A stretch of 13,151 nt of DNA from Chlorobiota bacterium (GTDB lineage Bacteria; Bacteroidota; Ignavibacteria; Kapaibacteriales; NICIL-2). This document shows, piece by piece, positions 6,056 to 12,455 of this stretch. Location: positions 1-13,151 of the forward strand of contig RFIK01000088.1 in NCBI GenBank assembly GCA_003695605.1. Direction: 5' to 3'. The notes under the pieces were generated by a model. The model did not search any database. It was not told where the DNA came from and worked only from the letters and a program-made list of their open reading frames with translations. The position numbers and the translations under genes are program-made. Position 1 is the stretch's first letter, and each line of letters starts with the position of its first letter.

Positions 6056-6820
6056 TTACAGCCTGCCGAGCCAGAATCGCACACCGAGCGTCAGTAGCAG
6101 CCCGCTGCCACCGACGTTGATGGTGCCGTTCCATTGCTGCCGGTCGTAGAGTGTTGCATAGTAGCGTAACGCTGCGACGCGGACAGGACTGTACAGATAA
6201 TGCAGTGCAATCACGAGACCGCCACGCACTGCGGAACGCGACTCTTCATCAAAGAAAAGGTACGTGCCGACACCCATGCGGAGCGCCGGGACAGTAACCG
6301 TTGCATCAGCGCTGCTGCCATCGCGAACGAGAGTGCCACTGTTCCAGACGCGTTCATTCCACTGGAAGCGCGCAAATGTCGCGCCAACGCCAGCGCTCAG
6401 GTAGGTGCGGAACTGCTGTTGCCACGGCTCCCACTCGAGCGCAACCACCACGGGCAGGAGCTGCAACTGGAGATGTTCATCAAGTCGTGTAGCGGTCGAG
6501 TTGGGGGGCGCGCCGTGCTCACGGCTCTCGGCGCGGAAGTAGCTGCACTCGGCGCCAACGCGGACGCTGCCGAGCGCAACGGCAACCCCCGCACTGGCAA
6601 CCAGTGGGACGCTGAATTCATTGGCGCGGAGACCAGTAGCCTGCCGATAGCCATCGAACAGCTCCGCGCTGCCAATGCCGAGCGCAATACCACCGGCACC
6701 GCTGAGCACAAGTGGGGGTGCCGATTGCTGTGCCACCAGGGGCAGTGCCAGCAGCAGGCTACAAAATGCGCTTGCCAAGCAGCGAGGCAACAATCTCGAC
6801 TGCGAACTGTGCTGTGGCAT
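6056..6820 (-). CDS. Predicted outer-membrane beta-barrel protein
   Basis: A 254-residue protein with a Sec signal peptide (about 1-31: basic start, then LASAFCSLLLALPLVAQ) and a mature part of alternating hydrophobic/polar strands rich in aromatic residues: VALGSVRVGAECSYF, LQLLPVVVALEWEP, TYLSAGVGATFARFQW and RMGVGTYLFF. It ends in LLLTLGVRFWLGRL; outer-membrane proteins often end in such an amphipathic strand. This fits a small 8-stranded porin-like or OmpA-like barrel; I cannot assign a ligand. ATG 6820 lies inside the arginase gene, giving a 62-bp overlap in another frame that contains the signal-peptide start. A TTG at 6793 or 6790 is an alternative that would still retain the hydrophobic core. 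It is probably co-transcribed with arginase and hpf. Confidence 0.72.
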   Translation of the reverse strand: MPQHSSQSRLLPRCLASAFCSLLLALPLVAQQSAPPLVLSGAGGIALGIGSAELFDGYRQATGLRANEFSVPLVASAGVAVALGSVRVGAECSYFRAESREHGAPPNSTATRLDEHLQLQLLPVVVALEWEPWQQQFRTYLSAGVGATFARFQWNERVWNSGTLVRDGSSADATVTVPALRMGVGTYLFFDEESRSAVRGGLVIALHYLYSPVRVAALRYYATLYDRQQWNGTINVGGSGLLLTLGVRFWLGRL

Positions 6821-7673
6821 TCCGCACGTCCAAGATTGGATTGACTTCTGCAACATCGAGCGAACCAACCATGCCAGATTCAGCGAGAATTTCCATCGTC
6901 AGGTGTGCTTCGCGGAATGTCAATCCGCCCGAAACAGGTGTCCCCACGCCCGGTGCCAGCGAGGGGTCAACGCTATCGAGGTCGAAACTGACGTGGACAT
7001 GGTCCACCGTTCGACGAAAGCGCTCGAGCACCTCCTCGATGACGCTATGGATGCCGCGTTTGTCAATCTCCGGCATCGGATAGACCATCATCGGCAGCCG
7101 GGCGATTAGTTCGCGTTCGCCGGGATCAACCGACCGGACGCCAACGAGTGCAACGTGCTCGGGTGCTACCTTCGGGCGAAAGCCTTCGATGCTCGTAAGT
7201 CGCTCGCTGCCGAAACCCATCGCGATCGCCAGTGGCATTCCGTGGATGTTGCCCGAGGGGGTCGTCTCGGGCGTGTTCATATCCGCGTGTGCATCAATCC
7301 AGACAATCCCGAGCCGTTTGCCGTGCTCGCGACACCACGTGCTCACCCCCGCAACCGAGCCGATACCGAGCGAATGATCCCCACCGAGCACGATCGGGAA
7401 TGCGCCCTCCCGTAGCGCCTGCGCAACCTGCGCAGCGAGCAACCGCGACGCACGTGCAATCTCCGGAAGATATTTGAGCCGCTGATTCCGAATCTGCTGC
7501 ACCTCCTGGCCACGGACTGCGACATCGCCGCCATCACTGACGTGGTATCCAAGGGTTTCGAGTGCCCCGCTGATTCCTGCAATACGAAGGGCACTTGGTC
7601 CCATATCCACGCCACGGCGCCCAGCGCCTAGGTCGCTGGGGAACCCGATGAGGCGAATGGTCCTGCTGGTCAT
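6759..7673 (-). CDS. rocF: Arginase
   Basis: A 304-residue ureohydrolase that cleaves arginine to ornithine and urea. All binuclear manganese ligands are visible: H100 in VLGGDHSLG, D127, H129 and D131 in WIDAHADMNT, and D231 and D233 in SFDLDSVDPS. The substrate-side loop TPETTPSGNIHGMPLA and the C-terminal PGVGTPVSGGLTFREAH are characteristic of true arginases (RocF type) rather than agmatinases. I start at the ATG at 7673 (MTSRTIRLIGFPSDLGAGRR), which matches the family; the open frame extends to a TTG at 7706. GGAG lies very close to the ATG (2-nt gap). A 7-bp inverted repeat lies just upstream. It is divergent from pdxH and leads an operon with the outer-membrane protein and hpf. Confidence 0.93.
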   Translation of the reverse strand: MTSRTIRLIGFPSDLGAGRRGVDMGPSALRIAGISGALETLGYHVSDGGDVAVRGQEVQQIRNQRLKYLPEIARASRLLAAQVAQALREGAFPIVLGGDHSLGIGSVAGVSTWCREHGKRLGIVWIDAHADMNTPETTPSGNIHGMPLAIAMGFGSERLTSIEGFRPKVAPEHVALVGVRSVDPGERELIARLPMMVYPMPEIDKRGIHSVIEEVLERFRRTVDHVHVSFDLDSVDPSLAPGVGTPVSGGLTFREAHLTMEILAESGMVGSLDVAEVNPILDVRNATAQFAVEIVASLLGKRIL

Positions 7674-7677
7674 TGCT

Positions 7678-7703
7678 CCGTTGGTGCTGAGTTGTTCCAA
7701 CGG
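7678..7703. promoter_or_regulatory. Perfect inverted repeat upstream of arginase
   Basis: CCGTTGG (7678-7684), 12 nt, then CCAACGG (7697-7703) form a perfect 7-bp inverted repeat four bases from the arginase ATG. In the arginase mRNA it would make a hairpin whose 3' arm runs into the GGAG ribosome site. At DNA level it could be an operator. It does not resemble the ArgR box. Confidence 0.4.
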
Positions 7704-7720
7704 CAAGATACAACCGTATC
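7702..7720 (-). promoter_or_regulatory. Weak promoter-like box for arginase, with small palindrome
   Basis: On the minus strand GTATCTTGCC (complement of 7702-7711) is a shortened version of the GTAnTTTYGC motif, 28 bp before the arginase ATG. GATAC (7707-7711) and GTATC (7716-7720) form a 5-bp palindrome around four bases. Either could be chance. Confidence 0.25.
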
Positions 7721-7736
7721 ATCAGCACGGTGTGGC

Positions 7737-7746
7737 GTAGTTTTGC
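7737..7746 (+). promoter_or_regulatory. Candidate promoter box for pdxH (GTAGTTTTGC)
   Basis: GTAGTTTTGC contains an exact TAnnTTTG -7 element of the Bacteroidota type (7738-7745), 33 bp before the pdxH ATG. The identical ten bases occur before argD on the opposite strand. No convincing -33 TTG is visible 17-23 bp upstream. Confidence 0.5.
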
Positions 7747-7778
7747 GCTCCAGTGCACCCAAATTCCTCTGGCTGCCA

Positions 7779-8429
7779 ATGCTTAGTGCTGATCAGCTTG
7801 CAGCACTCCGCCGCGACTATCGCAATGCTGTGCTCGATGAACGCTCGATTGCCGATAACCCGCTCGATCAACTTGAGCGCTGGCTTGGGGACGCAATCGC
7901 AGCAAACCTTCCCGAACCGAATGCGATGGTGCTCGCAACTGCTGATGACCATGGCGCACCGTCTGCGCGCGTGGTGCTACTCAAGGGCATCGTTGAGGGG
8001 GAGTTGCACTTCTACACCAACCTCGAAAGCCGCAAGGCAAGAGAAATCGCCCTCAACCCGCAGGTTGCACTCCTTTTCTACTGGGCAGAGCTCGAGCGCC
8101 AAGTCCGCATCGAGGGTCGTCCGCGCGTGCTCGATCGGGATACAGTGGCCGCGTACTTTGCCACGCGTCCCCGAGCTGCACAACTTGGAGCATGGGCATC
8201 GCGACAGAGCACACCGCTGGAAAGCCGCACGCAGCTGGAGGAAGCCTTCGAACGGTACGCAACGCAATTCGAGAACAGCGATGCCATCCCTGTTCCACCG
8301 TGGTGGGGAGGCTATGCTGTTCGTCCCCACGCGTTTGAATTCTGGCAGGGCCGCGAGAACCGCCTCCACGACCGATTCCGCTACGAGCGGACTACGGCTG
8401 GGTGGCAGCGGCAGCGACTGTCGCCGTAG
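7779..8429 (+). CDS. pdxH: Pyridoxamine 5'-phosphate oxidase
   Basis: A 216-residue FMN-dependent enzyme that oxidises pyridoxine or pyridoxamine 5'-phosphate to PLP, using O2. FMN/PLP-binding segments appear in order: PSARVVLLKG (61-70, with R64 and K69), LHFYTNLESRKARE (76-89), LLFYWAELERQVRIEG (98-113), RPRAAQLGAWASRQS (130-144), PPWWGGYAVRP (173-183) and FEFWQGRENRLHDR (186-199). The C-terminus is WQRQRLSP, close to the usual RL.P ending. Length and N-terminus (MLSADQLAALRRDYRNAVLD) fit the family, supporting ATG 7779. It lies among PLP-using enzyme genes but is likely a single-gene unit. Its last 38 bp overlap the 3' end of argD on the other strand. A need for O2 suggests an aerobic or facultative host. 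Confidence 0.95.
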   Translation: MLSADQLAALRRDYRNAVLDERSIADNPLDQLERWLGDAIAANLPEPNAMVLATADDHGAPSARVVLLKGIVEGELHFYTNLESRKAREIALNPQVALLFYWAELERQVRIEGRPRVLDRDTVAAYFATRPRAAQLGAWASRQSTPLESRTQLEEAFERYATQFENSDAIPVPPWWGGYAVRPHAFEFWQGRENRLHDRFRYERTTAGWQRQRLSP

Positions 8430-9630
8430 CACGTTCGGCAAGTGCATCGCCAAGCGCAGCGAGTGCAACGGCCCACTCCTCCTCGGTCAGAATGAGCGGC
8501 GGCAACAGGCGCAGGACATGTGTTGCAGTAGCGTTCGCAATAACCCCGCGTCGGAGTAATGCATCCCGAAGATGCGTTGCATCCTCGCTCAAGACCAATC
8601 CGAGCATCAATCCACGACCGCGCACCGAGCGAACAAGCCATGGGTACTCGGCGCGGAGTGCTTCGAGATCGGCACGGATCCGGTCCCCAAGGTTCCGCAC
8701 ATGAACGAGCAGCCCAGCATCGCCATCACCATCACCACCGAGTGCATCGAGGACGGCGCAGCCAGCCGCACACGCCAGCGGATTACCGCCGTAGGTCGTT
8801 CCATGGTGCCCGCGTTCCCAGACGTCACGCAACGCAGCGCTCACGAGTACTGCGCCAAGCGGCAGTCCACCGCCGAGCGCCTTTGCCAGTGTGACGATGT
8901 CCGGTCGGATGCCGAAGCGCTCGAATGCGAAAAAGTCTCCTGTCCGTCCGCACCCACTCTGCACTTCATCGGCGATGAGGAGGAAGCCGTACCGATTCCG
9001 CAACTGCTCGATGCGCGCGACAAACGCAGGTGTTGCTTCGACGATGCCGCCTTCGCCCTGGATAAACTCCAGCCCAACAGCGCAGGTTTGATCGGTGATT
9101 GCTGCCTCGAGTGCGTCGGGATCGTTGTACGGCAGGATCTCCATGTTCGGCAGAAATGGTCCCATGCCGTCTTTGTAGAGTGGCTTATCCATCGCTGAGA
9201 GTGCGCCGTACGTGCGCCCGTGAAAACCTCCGCTGAAGGTGATGATCGCCCCAGTCTTGCCGGTGCGGTGTCCCCACCGACGCGCGAGTTTGATTGCTGC
9301 CTCCCAGGATTCGGCACCCGAATTGGAGTACACGACGGCAGCGTAGCCCGTTTGCCGACAGAGGCGCTCTGCCAGTGAAACTTGTGGCTCTTGGTAGAAA
9401 AGGTTCGACACATGCATGTACCGCTCCATCTGCTGGCGGATCGCTTCCAGGATGCGCGGGTGTCCGTGTCCAAGGGCATTGACACCGATGCCACTGATCA
9501 AGTCGAGATAGCGCCGCCCATCAAGGTCGGTGATCCAGCAGCCGCTGGCAGAGGCAATGGCGATGGGTAGGCGCCGGTAAATCGGGTAGAGGACTCTCTG
9601 CTCGCGTTCGATGAGTTCCTGGGAGGTCAT
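8392..9630 (-). CDS. argD: Acetylornithine/ornithine aminotransferase (class III, PLP)
   Basis: A 412-residue class III aminotransferase. ArgD converts N-acetylglutamate semialdehyde and glutamate to N-acetylornithine and 2-oxoglutarate in arginine synthesis. Motifs: GIGVNALGHGHPRILEAI (48-65), FHGRTYGALSAM (136-147), EFIQGEGGI (188-196), IADEVQSGCGRTG (219-231, with D221 for the PLP ring) and TLAKALGGGLPLGA (247-260, with K250 for the Schiff base), then HGTTYGGNPLACAAG (276-290). The wording matches ArgD of the Chlorobi/Bacteroidota type. NSGAESWEAAIKLARR (103-118) departs from the usual NSG(T/A)EA(N/I)EAA. A Gly-Asp run, GGDGDGDAG, sits at 298-306. Given nearby arginase, ornithine aminotransferase (RocD-like, catabolic) is an alternative; a GABA aminotransferase is less likely. 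The start is chosen at the ATG at 9630; there is no SD. Confidence 0.82.
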   Translation of the reverse strand: MTSQELIEREQRVLYPIYRRLPIAIASASGCWITDLDGRRYLDLISGIGVNALGHGHPRILEAIRQQMERYMHVSNLFYQEPQVSLAERLCRQTGYAAVVYSNSGAESWEAAIKLARRWGHRTGKTGAIITFSGGFHGRTYGALSAMDKPLYKDGMGPFLPNMEILPYNDPDALEAAITDQTCAVGLEFIQGEGGIVEATPAFVARIEQLRNRYGFLLIADEVQSGCGRTGDFFAFERFGIRPDIVTLAKALGGGLPLGAVLVSAALRDVWERGHHGTTYGGNPLACAAGCAVLDALGGDGDGDAGLLVHVRNLGDRIRADLEALRAEYPWLVRSVRGRGLMLGLVLSEDATHLRDALLRRGVIANATATHVLRLLPPLILTEEEWAVALAALGDALAERATATVAAAATQP

Positions 9631-9658
9631 CGGCAGTTGTTTGGGGTGGTAAGTGGAT

Positions 9659-9700
9659 GCAAAACTACTGCCTCTGCAAGCTCCTGCGCTGTAGTTTCGC
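9659..9700. promoter_or_regulatory. Back-to-back promoter-like boxes between argD and the aldehyde dehydrogenase gene
   Basis: GTAGTTTTGC on the minus strand (complement of 9659-9668, 28 bp before the argD ATG) and GTAGTTTCGC on the plus strand (9691-9700, 43 bp before the dehydrogenase ATG) form a 9/10 inverted repeat with a 22-bp spacer. The first holds an exact TAnnTTTG, the second TAGTTTCG. They may be divergent promoters, or paired half-sites for one regulator. The 113-bp gap shows nothing else. Confidence 0.5.
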
Positions 9701-9743
9701 AGCGTAGGAAGTCCACAAAGCCACGCGCGTGCAGGCAACTCGA

Positions 9744-11105
9744 ATGGAATTTGTCAGCCGCAATCCAGCCACAGGCGAGGTTATCGCGCGCTATCGAGTC
9801 ATGAGCGATGCCGAACTCGACCGCGCACTCGCGCAGGCGTACAGCGCGCACCGTCGTTGGCAGACCGTGCCGCTATCGGAACGTTGCCAGCTCGTGGAGC
9901 GCATTGCTGACGTGCTCGACCATCAGCGGGAGGTTGCTGCAAAACTTGCAACGCTCGAGATGGGCAAGCCAATTGTGCAAGCGCGCGCTGAAGTCGAAAA
10001 GTGTGCCTGGGCGTGCCGCTCGATTGCTCAGCAAGCCCCTGTTGCACTTGCGGCGCTCCCGTTCCCGACGGAGTTTCGCACCAGCCGTGTCCAGTGGGAG
10101 CCGCTCGGTGTTGTGCTTGCGATCATGCCGTGGAATTTCCCCTACTGGCAGATCATCCGCGCTGCAATTCCAGCAATCGTCGCGGGCAATGCCATCCTTG
10201 TCAAGCCTTCGCCAGAGGTGACTGGGTGCGCCTTGCTCCTCGATGACGTCATGCACCAGGTGTTGCCTGCCGGGGTGTACACCACAATTCTTGCCACGCA
10301 TGAGCAAATTGCGACGCTTATCGGCGACGTGCGCGTTGCAGGAGTAACGCTCACCGGCAGTACCCGCGCCGGCCGCATCGTTGCTGGCACGGCTGGCAGC
10401 GCGCTCAAGAAAACTGTCCTCGAACTCGGCGGAAGCGATGCCTACCTTGTGCTCGACGATGCCGAACTGGAGAGCGCTGCAGAAACGTGCGTCGCAGCCC
10501 GGATGATCAATAGCGGCCAAAGCTGCATTGCAGCCAAGCGCTTCATCGTCGCCGAGCCAGTCCGCACGCGCTTCGAGGAACTGGTCGTCGAACGCATTCG
10601 CCACTACGAGCCGGCTGATCCACTCGATGAGGGTACGCTGCTCGGCCCACTGGCGCGAAACGATTTGGCTGATGTGCTCCTCCGCCAGGCACGCGAGAGC
10701 ATCGAGCGTGGCGCTCGCGTCCTGCTCGAGGGCGGCAGAGGCACTGCAGGAAGCACGTTCATCCGACCGTACGTCCTCAGCGATGTTACCCCTGGCATGC
10801 CTGGCTTCGACGAAGAGACGTTTGGTCCGCTGGCGGCAATCGTCCCTGCACGCAACGACGAGGAAGCCATCGCGCTGGCAAATCGAAGCGCCTACGGGTT
10901 AGGCGCTGCAATCTTCACCAGCGATTTGGAGCGCGCCGAACGAATCGCTGCGTCGCTCGAGGCTGGCTCAGTCTTTGTCAACGCGCAGGTGCGGTCAGAT
11001 CCGCGGCTCCCCTTCGGTGGGATCAAGAATTCCGGCTGGGGACGCGAGCTATCGGTCTTCGGCATTCGGGAATTTGTCAACGTCAAAACGTTCGTCATCG
11101 CATGA
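9744..11105 (+). CDS. NAD(P)-dependent succinate-semialdehyde dehydrogenase (Sad/GabD-like)
   Basis: A 453-residue aldehyde dehydrogenase that most resembles E. coli Sad (YneI), which oxidises succinate semialdehyde to succinate. Motifs in order: [13 protein letters not shown] (5-17), [19 protein letters not shown] (71-89), [20 protein letters not shown] (120-139, N131 in the oxyanion hole), [13 protein letters not shown] (203-215, NAD fold), [13 protein letters not shown] (225-237, general base E227), [15 protein letters not shown] (254-268, nucleophile C261), [12 protein letters not shown] (358-369) and [15 protein letters not shown] (422-436). All catalytic residues are intact. ATG 9744 fits the family start; a GTG at 9729 would add five residues. 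A DcuC-type carrier follows after 33 bp, consistent with succinate as product. Glutarate-semialdehyde or related aldehydes are possible substrates. Confidence 0.85.
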   Translation: MEFVSRNPATGEVIARYRVMSDAELDRALAQAYSAHRRWQTVPLSERCQLVERIADVLDHQREVAAKLATLEMGKPIVQARAEVEKCAWACRSIAQQAPVALAALPFPTEFRTSRVQWEPLGVVLAIMPWNFPYWQIIRAAIPAIVAGNAILVKPSPEVTGCALLLDDVMHQVLPAGVYTTILATHEQIATLIGDVRVAGVTLTGSTRAGRIVAGTAGSALKKTVLELGGSDAYLVLDDAELESAAETCVAARMINSGQSCIAAKRFIVAEPVRTRFEELVVERIRHYEPADPLDEGTLLGPLARNDLADVLLRQARESIERGARVLLEGGRGTAGSTFIRPYVLSDVTPGMPGFDEETFGPLAAIVPARNDEEAIALANRSAYGLGAAIFTSDLERAERIAASLEAGSVFVNAQVRSDPRLPFGGIKNSGWGRELSVFGIREFVNVKTFVIA

Positions 11106-11138
11106 CAACGCAAGCACGGTCCACGCGGACGACATAAC

Positions 11139-12431
11139 ATGGACTGGCAGCTCGGCGCAGCACTCGTTGTCAGCGTCGGGACGCTCATCGCGGTTTGGCG
11201 AGGGGCGGATGTCCGCCTTGTGCTCATTGGAGCCGGTGCAGTACTAACCGCGCTGGCCGGAGTGCCGCACCGCGTGCTCGATGCGTTCCTCCGTGTCATG
11301 GGCGATGGAGGAATTGTCGGCCCCATATGCTCGGCGATGGGCTACGCGTTCGTCCTCCGCACGCTCGGGGCAGACCGTGCGATGGTGGAGCTCCTCACCG
11401 CACCGCTGCAACGCATGGGGTGGGCGTTGGTTCCCGGTGGATGTGTCGTCGGGTTTTTGGTCAACATGGCAATCACCAGCCAGACTGCTGCAGCTGCAGC
11501 AGTCGGTCCAATTTTAGTGCCGCTGCTCCAACGCATTGGCTACAGCGGTGTTGCCAGTGGGGCAGTGCTTGTGCTCGGTTGTTCAGTCGGCGGAAACCTA
11601 TTCAATCCAGGCGAGCCGGACATCGTCACGATCGCACGGGCTACGGGGGCTCCGATCCACTCCGCGATTGGCGCTGTAGTGCTTCCGCAGCTTGCTGCAT
11701 TTGCAGCTGCAACGATCGTGCTCACGCTTTCTTCTCTGCGTTCGGAGCGCTCAGCGGCGGTTTCCGAGCCGCTCAGGGCTCAGCCTCGGTCGATCCTGAA
11801 GGCGTTGCTTCCGCCGCTGCCGATCGTGCTCTTGTTTGTGCTCATGCCGCAGTGGCACGTGGTGCCGCCGATTGCTGCGCTCTACCCCAATGGCGTTCCG
11901 GTCACGCACGTGATGGTGCCGTGTACTGGACTGGCGATTGCGCTCTACTGGCCACGAGCGTCAGAGCTTGTGCGAAGCTTCTTCGAGGGGCTTGGGTATG
12001 GTTTTGCAAACGTCATTTCGATCATCATCGCTGCTGCGTGCTTTCTCGAGGGCTTAGCGGCAGTCGGTGCAATCGAACGTCTGGTGGGGTGGCTCCACAA
12101 TGCTGCGGCGCTTGCTCCCGTGCTGAGCATGTACGCACCGCTTGGCTTGGCGGTACTCTCCGGTTCGGGGACTGCGCCGAGTGTGACGTTCTCGAAGGCG
12201 GTCTTGCCCGGGCTGAGCTCCGCGATCGGGATTGATCGAAGTGTCGAACTGGGTGCGCTCGGTGCCATTGGCGCATCGCTTGGACGGACGATGTCCCCGC
12301 TGGCAGCAGTGGTGATTTTCTCGGCGCAGCTTGCAGGAACGCAGCCTCGCGCAATCGTTCGGCGCACCGCACCAGCACTCTTGGCCGCAAGCATTGCAGC
12401 GCTGGCAGTGCATTACCTGACACTACAGTGA
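11139..12431 (+). CDS. DcuC-family C4-dicarboxylate transporter
   Basis: A 430-residue inner-membrane protein with about 10-12 hydrophobic segments (for example about 5-20, 25-42, 98-115, 138-150, 176-198, 222-236, 256-271, 286-311, 324-341, 408-427). The DcuC-type signatures are present: a re-entrant-like LSGSGTAPSVTFSKAVLPG (340-358), a matching NPGEPDIVTIARATG (156-170) in the first half, and TSQTAAAAAVGP (113-124). This family exchanges or exports C4-dicarboxylates such as succinate, fumarate and malate. It lies 33 bp after the succinate-semialdehyde dehydrogenase gene and 24 bp before an FAD oxidoreductase gene, so they are probably co-transcribed. No Shine-Dalgarno is seen. The wider ion-transporter superfamily includes other anion carriers, so the substrate is inferred from family and neighbour. 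Confidence 0.8.
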   Translation: MDWQLGAALVVSVGTLIAVWRGADVRLVLIGAGAVLTALAGVPHRVLDAFLRVMGDGGIVGPICSAMGYAFVLRTLGADRAMVELLTAPLQRMGWALVPGGCVVGFLVNMAITSQTAAAAAVGPILVPLLQRIGYSGVASGAVLVLGCSVGGNLFNPGEPDIVTIARATGAPIHSAIGAVVLPQLAAFAAATIVLTLSSLRSERSAAVSEPLRAQPRSILKALLPPLPIVLLFVLMPQWHVVPPIAALYPNGVPVTHVMVPCTGLAIALYWPRASELVRSFFEGLGYGFANVISIIIAAACFLEGLAAVGAIERLVGWLHNAAALAPVLSMYAPLGLAVLSGSGTAPSVTFSKAVLPGLSSAIGIDRSVELGALGAIGASLGRTMSPLAAVVIFSAQLAGTQPRAIVRRTAPALLAASIAALAVHYLTLQ

Positions 12432-12455
12432 CGGACACCAATGGAGTCGAACGCG

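Noticed and set aside
6200..6844. 214-codon plus-strand frame opposite the outer-membrane protein
   Set aside because: Looks like an antisense shadow. The minus-strand frame has a signal peptide and alternating beta-strand pattern, so it is preferred.
8712..8746. ATCACC-like short repeat
   Set aside because: It is in-frame coding for a Gly-Asp run in argD; too short and imperfect to be a separate repeat element.
8572..9198. 208-codon plus-strand frame opposite argD
   Set aside because: argD carries every catalytic motif; the opposite frame has none.
11195..12235. 346-codon alternative plus-strand frame within the transporter gene
   Set aside because: Cys/Arg/Ser-rich with no hydrophobic pattern, and fully overlaps a well-supported DcuC-type membrane protein.
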